Source: Roseateles_E cavernae (GTDB lineage Bacteria; Pseudomonadota; Gammaproteobacteria; Burkholderiales; Burkholderiaceae_C). Taken from it: 64,000 nucleotides of DNA. The notes beneath the pieces were generated by a model that saw only the letters and a list, made by a program, of their open reading frames with translations, made no database searches and was not told where the DNA came from. The DNA is taken from NCBI RefSeq assembly GCF_040187885.1, contig NZ_JBDPLH010000014.1, forward strand, positions 14,016 to 78,015, in the 5' to 3' direction. Of the stretch, positions 32,088 to 41,024 are shown piece after piece (position 1 is the stretch's first letter; each line of letters begins with the position of its first letter). The translations under genes were made by a program, and so were the position numbers.

Positions 32088-32116
32088 CTGTCACTGACCC
32101 GTCACATTCAAGTCAT
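32088..32116 (+). promoter_or_regulatory. Pho box of the pstS operon
   Basis: CTGTCAC (32088-32094), CCGTCAC (32099-32105) and AAGTCAT (32110-32116) lie at exact 11-base spacing, 44-72 bases before the pstS ATG. The first two form the 18-base PhoB site. It is expected to activate pstSCAB-phoU-phoBR under phosphate limitation through the PhoB encoded downstream. Confidence 0.85.
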
Positions 32117-32159
32117 AGGATGGCACCCATCGTCAACCAAGCACTGCGATAGGTAACTC

Positions 32160-33200
32160 ATGAACTTCGTACATTTGAGCAAGGGTCTTGTTTTTGTGGC
32201 CGCTGCAACATTGGCCCCGCTGGCCATGGCCCAGGACGTGACCGGTGCCGGTGCATCCTTCCCTGCACCGGTCTATGCCAAATGGGCCGATGCCTACAAC
32301 AAGGCGATCGGTGCGCGCATCAATTACCAGTCGGTCGGCTCGGGCGCCGGCATTCGCCAGATCAAGGCCAAGACGGTGGACTTCGGTGCCTCCGACGCGC
32401 CGCTGAAGGACGATGAGCTGGCCAAGGACGGCATGATCCAGTTCCCCACCGTGATCGGCGGCGTCGTGCCGGTGGTCAATATCAAGGGCATCACCCCGGG
32501 CCAAATCAAGATGACCGGCCAGCTGCTGGGCGACATCTATCTGGGCAAGATCACCAAGTGGAACGACGCGACCATCGCCGCGCTGAATCCCGGCGTTGCG
32601 CTGCCGGACGCGGCCATCGCCGTGGTGCGTCGCGCCGACGGATCGGGTACCAGCTTCCTGTTCACCAACTACCTGTCCAAGGTCAATGCCGAGTGGAAGA
32701 GCAAGGTGGGCGAGGGCACGGCCGTGAACTGGCCGACCGGTGCCGGCGGCAAGGGCAATGAGGGCGTGTCGGCCTTCGTGACCCGTCTGCCCAACTCGAT
32801 CGGCTATGTCGAGTACGCCTACGCCAAGCAGAACAAGATGTCGCATGTGCAGCTGAAGAATCAGTCCGGCGCCTATGTCAATCCGGATGACAGCGCCTTC
32901 AAGGCGGCGGCTGCCGGCGCTGAATGGACCAAGAGCTTCTATCAGGTGCTGACCGAGCAGCCCGGCAAGGACAGCTGGCCCATCACCGGCGCCACCTTCA
33001 TCCTGATGCACAAGAACCAGGACAAGCCCGCCAGCGCCACCGCTTCGCTGAAGTTCTTCGACTGGGCCTTCGGCAGCGGCGACAAGATGGCCGAAGACCT
33101 GGACTACGTGCCGCTGCCCGCCAGCGTCAAGGATCTGATCCGCAAGCAGTGGGCCGACAACCTGAAGGACGCTTCGGGCAAGGCCATCGCTTACAAGTGA
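32160..33200 (+). CDS. pstS: Phosphate ABC transporter, periplasmic binding protein PstS
   Basis: A 346-residue periplasmic phosphate receptor. A signal peptide covers residues 1-24 (ending APLAMAQ). Phosphate-contacting segments typical of PstS are visible: GAGASFPAPVYAKW, YQSVGSGAGIRQI, DFGASDAPL, and RRADGSGTSFLFTNYLS. Length equals that of E. coli PstS. It is first in the operon behind a Pho box and is separated from pstC by a hairpin that probably lets pstS be expressed above the other subunits. Confidence 0.97.
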   Translation: MNFVHLSKGLVFVAAATLAPLAMAQDVTGAGASFPAPVYAKWADAYNKAIGARINYQSVGSGAGIRQIKAKTVDFGASDAPLKDDELAKDGMIQFPTVIGGVVPVVNIKGITPGQIKMTGQLLGDIYLGKITKWNDATIAALNPGVALPDAAIAVVRRADGSGTSFLFTNYLSKVNAEWKSKVGEGTAVNWPTGAGGKGNEGVSAFVTRLPNSIGYVEYAYAKQNKMSHVQLKNQSGAYVNPDDSAFKAAAAGAEWTKSFYQVLTEQPGKDSWPITGATFILMHKNQDKPASATASLKFFDWAFGSGDKMAEDLDYVPLPASVKDLIRKQWADNLKDASGKAIAYK

Positions 33201-33219
33201 TTCTGAATTGATCAGTCGC

Positions 33220-33251
33220 AACGGCCCGGCAGTCAACGCTGTCGGGCTGTT
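33220..33251 (+). promoter_or_regulatory. Intercistronic hairpin between pstS and pstC
   Basis: A 13-base-pair stem with two G-U pairs (arms 33220-33232 and 33239-33251) around a six-base loop follows the pstS stop. It lacks a good T run, so partial termination or 3'-end protection of pstS mRNA is more likely than full termination. Confidence 0.6.
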
Positions 33252-33298
33252 GTCGAATCTGCCGCCGACTTTTCAACGCCTGATTCCCAGGAGGCCCC

Positions 33299-34324
33299 GT
33301 GGCCGCAATACTCCCAGCCAACAACTTCGAGTCCGGTGATCGTCCGGCAGAGCGGGTCCAGCCGCAGGGCAGCCCGCCGCCGCGTCGCCGTGTCGCGCCC
33401 TGGGCCGACACCGTGTTTTCGCTGCTCGCGCACAGCGCCGCCTGGCTGACGCTGGCCCTGCTGGTGGGCATCATCGTCTCGCTGCTGATCGGCGCGGCCC
33501 CGGCCATCCAGGAGTTCGGCCTGGGCTTTCTGTGGACCAGCGAGTGGGATCCTGTCCAGGAAAAGTTCGGCGGCCTGGTGATGATTTACGGCACGCTGAT
33601 GACCTCCTTCATCGCGCTGCTGATCGCGGTGCCGGTGAGCTTCGGCATCGCGCTGTTCCTGACCGAGCTCTCGCCCAACTGGCTGCGCCGGCCGCTGGGC
33701 GTCGCGGTCGAGCTCTTGGCCGCCGTGCCGTCCATCGTCTACGGCATGTGGGGCCTGCTGGTGTTCGGCCCCATCCTGGCCACCTATGTGCAGCAGCCGC
33801 TGCAGGCCCTGCTGACCGGTGTGCCCTTCCTGGGCGCGCTGGTGTCGGGCCCGCCGGTGGGCATCGGCATCCTGTCGGCCGGCATCATCCTGGCCATCAT
33901 GATCATTCCCTTCATCGCCTCGGTGATGCGCGACGTGTTCGAGGTCACGCCGCCGATGCTGAAGGAAAGCGCCTACGGCCTGGGCGCCACCACCTGGGAG
34001 GTGGTCTGGAAGGTGGTGCTGCCCTATACCAAGACCGGCGTGGTCGGCGGCATCATGCTGGGCCTGGGCCGCGCGCTCGGAGAGACCATGGCCATCACCT
34101 TCGTGATCGGCAATATGAACCAGCTGAACTCGCTGTCGGTGTTCGAGGCGGCCAACAGCATCACCTCGGCGCTGGCCAATGAGTTCGCCGAGGCCGGCGA
34201 GGGCCTGCATCAGGCTTCGCTGATCTATCTGGGCCTGGTGCTGTTCTTCATCACCTTCGTGGTGCTGGCCTGCTCCAAGGTGCTGTTGTCGCAACTGAAG
34301 AAGAACGAGGGAGCGCGCTCATGA
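33299..34324 (+). CDS. pstC: Phosphate ABC transporter permease PstC
   Basis: A 341-residue inner-membrane permease with six or seven helices. After a cytoplasmic N-terminus of about 40 residues the first helix is near 41-65. The ABC-permease EAA region is in ESAYGLGATTWEVVWKVVLPYTKTGVVGGIMLGLGRALGET. The start is GTG behind AGGAGG. Its stop overlaps the pstA ATG (ATGA). Confidence 0.96.
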   Translation: MAAILPANNFESGDRPAERVQPQGSPPPRRRVAPWADTVFSLLAHSAAWLTLALLVGIIVSLLIGAAPAIQEFGLGFLWTSEWDPVQEKFGGLVMIYGTLMTSFIALLIAVPVSFGIALFLTELSPNWLRRPLGVAVELLAAVPSIVYGMWGLLVFGPILATYVQQPLQALLTGVPFLGALVSGPPVGIGILSAGIILAIMIIPFIASVMRDVFEVTPPMLKESAYGLGATTWEVVWKVVLPYTKTGVVGGIMLGLGRALGETMAITFVIGNMNQLNSLSVFEAANSITSALANEFAEAGEGLHQASLIYLGLVLFFITFVVLACSKVLLSQLKKNEGARS

Positions 34325-35193
34325 GTGTCAGCACCACCGTATTGGATGCCAAGCGCCTGGCCATGCATGCCAAGCGCAAGCGGGTCAACGCGATCGCGCT
34401 GACCCTGTCGCTGGCCGCGATGGCCTTCGGCCTGTTCTGGCTGCTGTGGATTCTGTTCGAGACCGTGCGTCTGGGCATCGGCGGCCTGGCGCTGGCCACC
34501 TTCACCGAGATGACCCCGCCGCCGCAGGCCGAGACCGGCGGCCTGGCCAATGCCATCTTCGGCTCGGCCGTGATGGTGGGTCTGGCCACCTTGATCGGCA
34601 CGCCGGTCGGCGTGCTGGCCGGCGTCTACCTGGCCGAGTACGGCCAGAAGACCTGGCTGGGCAGCACCGTGCGTTTCATCAACGACATCCTGTTGTCGGC
34701 GCCGTCCATCGTCGTCGGCCTGTTCATCTACGCAGTCGTGGTCGCCAAGATGAAGAGCTTCTCGGGCTTTGCCGGCATCCTGGCGCTGGCGCTGATCGTG
34801 ATCCCGGTCGTGATACGCACCACCGAGAACATGTTGAGCCTGATCCCGAATGCCTTGCGCGAGGCGGCCTATGCGCTGGGCACGCCGAAGTGGAAGGTCA
34901 TCATGTCGGTGACCCTGAAGTCGGCCCGCGCCGGCGTGCTGACCGGCATCCTGCTGGCCCTGGCCCGCATTTCGGGAGAGACCGCGCCGCTGCTGTTCAC
35001 CGCGCTGTCGAATCAGTTCTGGACCTCGGACCTGAGTGCGCCGATGGCCAGCTTGCCGGTCACGATCTTCAAATTCGCGATGAGCCCCTACGAGAACTGG
35101 CAGAAGCTGGCCTGGGCGGGCGTGTTCATCATCACCATTGGCGTGCTGCTGCTGAATATCCTGGCGCGCGTGCTCTTCAAGAACAAGCATTAA
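34321..35193 (+). CDS. pstA: Phosphate ABC transporter permease PstA
   Basis: A 290-residue permease that pairs with PstC to form the phosphate channel. Six transmembrane helices; the EAA loop is REAAYALGTPKWKVIMSVTLKSARAGVLTGILLALARISGET. The N-terminus carries a basic cytoplasmic stretch (AKRLAMHAKRKR). It overlaps pstC by four bases and is followed by pstB after 15 bases. Confidence 0.96.
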   Translation: MSVSTTVLDAKRLAMHAKRKRVNAIALTLSLAAMAFGLFWLLWILFETVRLGIGGLALATFTEMTPPPQAETGGLANAIFGSAVMVGLATLIGTPVGVLAGVYLAEYGQKTWLGSTVRFINDILLSAPSIVVGLFIYAVVVAKMKSFSGFAGILALALIVIPVVIRTTENMLSLIPNALREAAYALGTPKWKVIMSVTLKSARAGVLTGILLALARISGETAPLLFTALSNQFWTSDLSAPMASLPVTIFKFAMSPYENWQKLAWAGVFIITIGVLLLNILARVLFKNKH

Positions 35194-35208
35194 GAGGGCT
35201 TAACCACC

Positions 35209-35994
35209 ATGGACGCAAAAGTCGACATGCCCATCACCGAGCGGGCCAAGCTCTCGGTCAAGAACCTGAACTTCTACTACGGCAACTTCCATGCCCTAAA
35301 GAACATCAATCTGGACATTCCGGAGAAGAAGGTCACCGCCTTCATCGGCCCCTCGGGCTGCGGCAAGTCCACCCTGCTGCGCACGCTGAACCGCATGTTC
35401 GAGCTCTATCCCGAGCAGCGCGCCGAGGGCCAGATCCTGCTGGACGGCAATGACATCCTGACCAGCCGCGACGATGTCTCGCTGGTGCGCGCCAAGATCG
35501 GCATGGTGTTCCAGAAGCCGACGCCGTTCCCGATGTCGATCTACGACAACATCGCCTTCGGCGTGCGCCTGTTCGAGACGCTGCCGCGGGTCGAGATGGA
35601 CGAGCGGGTCGAATGGGCGCTGAAGAAGGCCGCGCTGTGGAACGAGGTCAAGGACAAGCTCAACCAGAGCGGCTCGGGCCTCTCCGGCGGCCAGCAGCAG
35701 CGTCTGTGCATCGCCCGCGGCATCGCGATCAAGCCCGAGGTGCTGCTGCTCGACGAGCCCTGCTCGGCGCTGGACCCGATCTCGACCGGCAAGATCGAGG
35801 AACTGATCCACGAGCTGAAGAGCGACTACACGGTGGCTATCGTGACCCACAACATGCAGCAGGCCGCGCGCTGCTCGGACTACACGGCCTATATGTACCT
35901 GGGCGACCTGATCGAGTTCGGCCCGACGGCCGAGCTGTTCATGAAGCCCAAGCGCAAGGACACCGAAGACTACATCACCGGCCGCTTCGGCTGA
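35209..35994 (+). CDS. pstB: Phosphate ABC transporter ATPase PstB
   Basis: A 261-residue ATPase that energises PstCA. Walker A is GPSGCGKSTLLR, the Q loop is in GMVFQKPTPFPMSIYDN, the signature is LSGGQQQRLCIARG, Walker B is VLLLDEPCSALDP, and the switch His is in IVTHNMQQAARCSDY. These are PstB-specific forms. With PhoU it also conveys the phosphate status to PhoR. Confidence 0.97.
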   Translation: MDAKVDMPITERAKLSVKNLNFYYGNFHALKNINLDIPEKKVTAFIGPSGCGKSTLLRTLNRMFELYPEQRAEGQILLDGNDILTSRDDVSLVRAKIGMVFQKPTPFPMSIYDNIAFGVRLFETLPRVEMDERVEWALKKAALWNEVKDKLNQSGSGLSGGQQQRLCIARGIAIKPEVLLLDEPCSALDPISTGKIEELIHELKSDYTVAIVTHNMQQAARCSDYTAYMYLGDLIEFGPTAELFMKPKRKDTEDYITGRFG

Positions 35995-36010
35995 GCCAGG
36001 GAGACACACC

Positions 36011-36718
36011 ATGAGCGACAAGCATCTCTCAACCCAATTCGATGCCGAGCTGAGCGGCATCTCGACCCGCGTGCTGGAAATGGGCGGTCTGGTCGAGGCC
36101 CAGGTGGCGCAGGCGGTCAACGCGCTGACCTCCTTCAGCGGCGAGATCGCCAGCGTCGTGCTGCAGACCGAGGAGCGCGTCAACGCGATGGAGGTGGAGA
36201 TCGACCGCGATCTGTCCAGCATCATCGCGCGCCGTCAGCCCACGGCCCGCGATCTGCGCCTGCTGATCGCGATTTCCAAGACCATCGCCAATCTGGAGCG
36301 CGTCGGTGACGAGGCCGCGCGCATTGCCCGCACGGTGCAGCGCCTGATCAACTCCGGCGTCTCGAGCCGGCTGCGCCTGCCGATGTCGGACCTGGCCTTC
36401 GAGGCCGATCTGGCCGTGGCCCTGCTGCGCAAGGCGCTGGATGCCTTCGCGCGTCTGGATGTCGAGCGTGCGCTCGAGGTGCTGAAGCAGGACGACCAGA
36501 TCGACAAGGAGTTCGATGGCCTGCTGCGCAAGCTGATCACCTACATGATGGAAGACCCGCGCACCATCTCCACCTCGATCGACATGGTCTTCGTCGCCAA
36601 GGCGATCGAGCGCGTCGGCGACCATGCCAAGAACCTGGCCGAGGTCATCATCTATGTGGTCAAGGGCACCGATGTACGTCACAACACGCCCGAGGCGGTT
36701 GAGACCATGGTGCGCTGA
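36011..36718 (+). CDS. phoU: Phosphate signalling protein PhoU
   Basis: A 235-residue all-helical protein made of two tandem PhoU repeats. Each has the metal-binding E/DxxxD pattern (EERVNAMEVEIDRDLSSII and RVGDHAKNLAEVI). It links the PstSCAB transporter to PhoR and represses the Pho response when phosphate is plentiful. The C-terminal segment MVFVAKAIERVGDHAKN is the strongest signature. Confidence 0.96.
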   Translation: MSDKHLSTQFDAELSGISTRVLEMGGLVEAQVAQAVNALTSFSGEIASVVLQTEERVNAMEVEIDRDLSSIIARRQPTARDLRLLIAISKTIANLERVGDEAARIARTVQRLINSGVSSRLRLPMSDLAFEADLAVALLRKALDAFARLDVERALEVLKQDDQIDKEFDGLLRKLITYMMEDPRTISTSIDMVFVAKAIERVGDHAKNLAEVIIYVVKGTDVRHNTPEAVETMVR

Positions 36719-36742
36719 GACCCCGAGCAGAAGGAAAACAAT

Positions 36743-37444
36743 ATGAGCCGTATCCTGGTGGTGGAAGACGAATCGGCGATTGCCGAGCTGATCTCGATCA
36801 ATCTGCGTCATGCCGGATTCGATGTGACGATCGCCGGCAGTGCCGATCAGGCGCAGCTGGAGGTGGATCGGGTGTTGCCAGACCTGGTGGTGCTGGACTG
36901 GATGCTGCCGGGTCAGTCGGGCCTGGCGCTGGCGCGGCTGTGGCGCGGTGCGGTGCGCACCAAGGAGCTGCCCATCATCATGCTGACCGCGCGGGCCGAG
37001 GAGACCGACAAGGTCTCGGGGCTGGATGCCGGCGCCGATGACTATCTGACCAAGCCTTTCTCGACCAATGAGCTGCTGGCGCGCATCCGTGCGGTGCTGC
37101 GCCGTAAGGCGCCCGAGGCGCTGGATTCGGTGGTCGAGATCAGCGGCCTGAGCCTGGATCCGGGCACGCGCCGTGTCAGCCGCGAAGGTGTCGAGGTCAA
37201 GCTGGGCCCGACCGAGTTCCGCCTGCTGCACTTCTTCATGACCCATCCCGAGCGCGTGCACAGCCGCTCGCAGCTGCTGGACCGGGTCTGGGGCGATCAT
37301 GTCTTCATCGAGGAGCGCACCGTGGACGTGCATGTCAAGCGCCTGCGTGAAGCGCTGGAGCGCGTGCACTGCGCACGCATGATAGAGACGGTGCGCGGTG
37401 CGGGCTACCGGCTGACGCAACAGGCCAGCGCGCTGTCCGCCTGA
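36743..37444 (+). CDS. phoB: Phosphate response regulator PhoB
   Basis: A 233-residue OmpR-family regulator. The receiver has the acidic pair in VVEDES and the phosphoacceptor Asp52 in VVLDWMLPG; Thr and Lys switch residues are in MLTARAEE and YLTKPFS. The winged-helix domain ends RTVDVHVKRLREALE and TVRGAGYRL. It should bind the Pho boxes upstream of pstS. The place between phoU and phoR fixes the identity. Confidence 0.97.
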   Translation: MSRILVVEDESAIAELISINLRHAGFDVTIAGSADQAQLEVDRVLPDLVVLDWMLPGQSGLALARLWRGAVRTKELPIIMLTARAEETDKVSGLDAGADDYLTKPFSTNELLARIRAVLRRKAPEALDSVVEISGLSLDPGTRRVSREGVEVKLGPTEFRLLHFFMTHPERVHSRSQLLDRVWGDHVFIEERTVDVHVKRLREALERVHCARMIETVRGAGYRLTQQASALSA

Positions 37445-37463
37445 GCCAGGAACTGGAGTTTCA

Positions 37464-38825
37464 GTGAACTGGCTGCTGCCGCGTATTGCATTGGCCACCC
37501 TGGCCGTGGCTCTGGGAGCCTTGGTCGGTGTGTGGGTGGGGCGCTGGTCACAGGCGCCATTTCTGGGGGAGGTCCTGGGTGCGGGCAGCGCGGTGCTGGT
37601 GCTGGTGCTGGTCGACTCGCTGCGCGGCCATCGGCTGATCCAGTGGCTGCGCGGCAACCAGCAGGGCGCCGCGCCGCGTGACACCGGTTTCTGGGGCGAG
37701 CTCGGCTATCGCATCGAACGTGCGGTGCGCGAGCGCGAGCGCGTCATCGATCGCGAGCGTCTGCAGCTCTCGCAGTTCCTGTCGGCCATCGAGGCCTCGC
37801 CCAATGGCGTGCTGATGCTGGACCGGCATGACCATATCCAGTGGTGCAACAAGGTAGCGGCCGACCACTTCGCGCTCGATCCGCAGCGCGATCTGCAGCA
37901 GCGCATCACGAATCTGGTGCGCTCACCGGCTTTTGTCAGCTATCTGCAGTCGGGTCAGTACGCCGAGCCGCTGATGCTGGGCAACACCCGCGGTGCCGGC
38001 AATCTTTCGGTGGTGGTGCGCTCCTATGGCGAGGGCATGCGGCTGGTGCTGTCGCAGGATGTCACCGAGCGCGAGCGCGCCGAGAGCATGCGGCGCGACT
38101 TCGTCGCCAATGTCTCGCACGAGATCCGCACGCCGCTGACGGTGCTGACCGGTTTCATCGAGACCATGAGCTCGCTGCCGCTGACCGAGGCCGAGCGCAA
38201 GCGCGTGCTCTTCCTGATGGGCCAGCAGACCCAGCGCATGCTAACCCTGGTCAGCGACCTGCTGACCCTGGCCCAGCTGGAAGGCAGCCCGCGCCCCGCG
38301 CCGGACCGCTGGGTCAGCCTGGACGGCCTGCTGAACCGCGTCGCGTCGGATGCGCAGGCACTGTCCTCGGGCCGGCACCAGATCAGCGTGCAGACCGAGA
38401 CCCATGCCGATGTGGCCGGCGTCGAGCCCGAGCTGCTCAGCGCGGCCGCCAATCTGGTGACCAATGCGGTGCGCTACACGCCGGACGGCGGCGCCATCGA
38501 TGTGGTCTGGCGCCTGCAGGCCGATGGCAGCGGCGAGCTGAGCGTCTGTGACACCGGTCCGGGCATCGCGCGCGAGCATCTGCCGCGCCTGACCGAGCGC
38601 TTCTACCGTGTCGACGGCAGCCGCTCGCGCGAGACCGGCGGCACCGGCCTGGGCCTGTCCATCGTCAAGCATGTGGCGCAGCGCCATGGCGGCGAGCTGC
38701 ACATCCAGAGTGAACCCGGCAAGGGCTCGAAGTTTCGCCTGGTGCTGCCGGCCGTGCGGGTGCGGGTGGCCGGTGGCGAGGCCGAGGTGGGCGTCGAGGC
38801 GGCGATGCCGCGCGCCCAGGCCTGA
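37464..38825 (+). CDS. phoR: Phosphate sensor kinase PhoR
   Basis: A 453-residue kinase with two N-terminal membrane helices (about 5-27 and 38-52) and almost no periplasmic loop, as in PhoR. A PAS domain covers about residues 100-200, and the phosphoacceptor His219 lies in FVANVSHEIRTPLTVL. The ATPase domain has NLVTNAVRYTPDGG, DTGPGI and GGTGLGLSIVKHVAQRH. The start is GTG. It closes the operon and converges with the membrane glycosyltransferase. Confidence 0.96.
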   Translation: MNWLLPRIALATLAVALGALVGVWVGRWSQAPFLGEVLGAGSAVLVLVLVDSLRGHRLIQWLRGNQQGAAPRDTGFWGELGYRIERAVRERERVIDRERLQLSQFLSAIEASPNGVLMLDRHDHIQWCNKVAADHFALDPQRDLQQRITNLVRSPAFVSYLQSGQYAEPLMLGNTRGAGNLSVVVRSYGEGMRLVLSQDVTERERAESMRRDFVANVSHEIRTPLTVLTGFIETMSSLPLTEAERKRVLFLMGQQTQRMLTLVSDLLTLAQLEGSPRPAPDRWVSLDGLLNRVASDAQALSSGRHQISVQTETHADVAGVEPELLSAAANLVTNAVRYTPDGGAIDVVWRLQADGSGELSVCDTGPGIAREHLPRLTERFYRVDGSRSRETGGTGLGLSIVKHVAQRHGGELHIQSEPGKGSKFRLVLPAVRVRVAGGEAEVGVEAAMPRAQA

Positions 38826-38832
38826 GGATGTG

Positions 38833-40482
38833 TCAGAGCCGGCGCAACACCAGGTAGTGCTGCACCCGATCGGTCGGGCGGCGCACGGTGCCGACCAGGC
38901 TCCAACCCTCGGGCAGCGTTGCCTGGGTGTCGTTTTGAAGCAGCGCGTACTGGCAGCTGCTCTGTGCCAGCGGCCGGCGCGCCTCGACCATCCAGCCGCC
39001 CTGAAATTCGAGCGAGGCCAGCAACGACATCGGCTGGCCTGGTGCCGCCAGGCAGTTGAACTCGGCCGGCAACTGGCTGCGCAGTCGCTCGATCAGTGCA
39101 CGATTGCTGCGCGCATAGTCCAGCAGCGGCAGCCACAAGCTCATCGCCAGCAGCCACAGCAGGGCCACGCCACCGGCCGGCAGCACCAGGCTTTTCCATA
39201 GCGCATGCTGGTGGCGGGCCGTGCGCCAGCGCACCAGCGCGATCCAGGCTGCCGTGCCGAGCAGGGCCACGGCCAGCGCCAGCGGATGGAAGCTGGGCTC
39301 GAAGCCCTGCGCCAGCTTGCGGATATTGGCCAGCGGCTGAGTCGGCCAGCCGGCCTGCATCGAGGCGTAGTAGGCCCACACGAAAAGCGCGCCGGCGCTG
39401 AAGAAGAACACCGAGAACCAGTCCATCGCCGCCGCGACGCTGCGCCGCAGGGTCGGCAGCGCAAAGCTGGCCAGCACTGCCAGCGCCGGCAGTGCCAGCA
39501 GCAGCGCGCGGTCCGAACCATTCATCAGCAGGCTGGTGATCAGCGGCACCAGCACGCCCAGCAGCGGCACGCTGACATGCCGATGCTGCCAATGGCGCCG
39601 CCAGCGCCACAGCGTCCACAGCGCCATCGGCCAGGCCGGCCAGCAGAACCAGGCCAACTGGCTGATGAAACGCAGCGGGTCCTTGGCATGGCCGTCCACC
39701 GCGACGCGCCAGGCCCAGCCACGGAACTCCCAGGCGCTCAGCGCGCCCAGGGCCACCGCGACCAGCAGCCAGGGCAGCAGGCGCCGCACCTGCTCGTAGC
39801 TGGAGCGGCGTACCAGCCAGGCGCCACCGGCTCCCAGTGCCAGGGCCATCGCCGGCGCACCGCTGGCGGCCAGCAGTGGCAGGGCCAGCAGCACGGCAAT
39901 GCGGGCCTTGGTCTCGCGGTAGGGCGCAGCCGCCAGGCCGTAGATGAACAGGCTGCAAGCCAGCAGCTGCATCAGCTCGGACGTCGTTTCATGGCCCAGC
40001 AGCAGCAGGCCCAGCGAGGCCACCAGGGCCAGCAGCGCGCCATCGGCCAGCGCGCGCGCGTAATCGATCGCATGGGCCTCGCCACCAAAGGCGAAGGCCA
40101 CCGGCTGGGCCGCATCGGTGCGGGCCAGATGGAAGGTCGTGTACCAGACCAGCACCAGCACGGCCACCAGGGCCAGGCCGAAGGGCAGGCGCGCGGCCAG
40201 TGCTGGATCCAGCCAGGGCAGGGCCTTGATGAAGGCGGCGCCTACCCAGTAGGGCAGCAGACCGCCCTCGGCCGGAATGCCGGCGATCGCCGGCTGCCAC
40301 CAGGGGGCATGGCCTTGCGCGATGCTGGCCATGAAGCCGAAGGTCGTCATGTCGGCATTGCGCCAGGGGTCGCGGCCGAACAAGCCGGGAATCACATAGG
40401 CGGCACAGAACAGCAGCAGGGCCAGGCGCGGCAGCCGCTGGGCGCCGCGTTCGGCCACGATGGCGGGGTTGGGCAGGTTCAC
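38833..40482 (-). CDS. ArnT/PMT-like membrane glycosyltransferase
   Basis: A 549-residue polytopic membrane protein with roughly a dozen hydrophobic helices. The first luminal loop has GLFGRDPWRNADMTTFGFMASIAQG, the acidic motif expected in GT-C enzymes of the ArnT/GT83 group, followed by GIPAEGGLLPYWVGAAFIKALPW. Such enzymes move a sugar from a polyprenyl phosphate to lipid A or another acceptor in the periplasm. The C-terminal soluble part (about residue 440 on) is short. Substrate unknown. Confidence 0.82.
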   Translation of the reverse strand: MNLPNPAIVAERGAQRLPRLALLLFCAAYVIPGLFGRDPWRNADMTTFGFMASIAQGHAPWWQPAIAGIPAEGGLLPYWVGAAFIKALPWLDPALAARLPFGLALVAVLVLVWYTTFHLARTDAAQPVAFAFGGEAHAIDYARALADGALLALVASLGLLLLGHETTSELMQLLACSLFIYGLAAAPYRETKARIAVLLALPLLAASGAPAMALALGAGGAWLVRRSSYEQVRRLLPWLLVAVALGALSAWEFRGWAWRVAVDGHAKDPLRFISQLAWFCWPAWPMALWTLWRWRRHWQHRHVSVPLLGVLVPLITSLLMNGSDRALLLALPALAVLASFALPTLRRSVAAAMDWFSVFFFSAGALFVWAYYASMQAGWPTQPLANIRKLAQGFEPSFHPLALAVALLGTAAWIALVRWRTARHQHALWKSLVLPAGGVALLWLLAMSLWLPLLDYARSNRALIERLRSQLPAEFNCLAAPGQPMSLLASLEFQGGWMVEARRPLAQSSCQYALLQNDTQATLPEGWSLVGTVRRPTDRVQHYLVLRRL

Positions 40483-40555
40483 GCGCGGGATTCTTCTACG
40501 GGTTTGTCTCGGTGCGCATCATGCCGCAGAACCTGGGTTCTTCCGGCGCCATGAA

Positions 40556-40579
40556 AAAAGGCAGCCTGGGCTGCCTTTT
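40556..40579. terminator. Terminator after rpmE2
   Basis: A perfect 10-base-pair stem (AAAAGGCAGC with GCTGCCTTTT) around CTGG; on the minus strand it ends in a T run, so it terminates rpmE2. Confidence 0.85.
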
Positions 40580-40608
40580 GCTGGACCGCCGCGCAAGCGG
40601 CGAAGTCT

Positions 40609-40863
40609 TTACTTCTTGAACTGCGCAAACTTGTTGCGGAACTTCTCGACGCGACCGCCCAGATTGTCGATGCTCTTTTGCTGGCCGGTGTAGAAGGGGT
40701 GCGACTCGCTGGTGGTTTCCAGCTTGACCAGGGGCAGCGTGCGGCCGTCTTCCAGGGTCACGGAGTCCTTGGTCTGCACGGTCGAGCGCGTGATGAACTG
40801 GAAACCGTTGGATTGGTCCAGGAACGCAACTTCGCGGTAGTTGGGGTGAATGCCGTCTTTCAT
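40609..40863 (-). CDS. rpmE2: 50S ribosomal protein bL31 type B
   Basis: An 84-residue ribosomal protein. It begins MKDGIHPNYREVAFLD and contains ESHPFYTGQQKSID, the L31 signature, but has none of the four zinc-binding cysteines of the type A form. This is the zinc-free type B variant, which in many bacteria replaces the zinc form when zinc is low. In this bacterial group the type B protein commonly lies beside rho, as here. An AGAGGT ribosome site precedes the ATG. Confidence 0.95.
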   Translation of the reverse strand: MKDGIHPNYREVAFLDQSNGFQFITRSTVQTKDSVTLEDGRTLPLVKLETTSESHPFYTGQQKSIDNLGGRVEKFRNKFAQFKK

Positions 40864-40955
40864 GAGAGACCTCTCGCTGCAGTGCCGGTAGCCACGCCAC
40901 ACCATGCGACGCACTTTCCGACAGCGGAAAAACGCGGATTATAGCCTGAAGTAGG

Positions 40956-40977
40956 AACGCCACCCGAAGGTGGCGTT
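40956..40977 (-). terminator. Hairpin after rho (possible terminator)
   Basis: A perfect 9-base-pair stem (AACGCCACC with GGTGGCGTT) with a four-base loop lies between rho and rpmE2. The T run on the minus strand is weak, so it may only attenuate. Confidence 0.5.
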
Positions 40978-41024
40978 CGCGCACCGCCAAAGCGGTGCCA
41001 TGAAGTCCTGCAGAACCGAGCTCT

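Noticed and set aside
32009..32116. CRISPR-like short repeats between the FAS1 gene and pstS
   Set aside because: Units are 7 bases with an 11-base period, fitting PhoB-binding repeats; no spacers and no cas genes.
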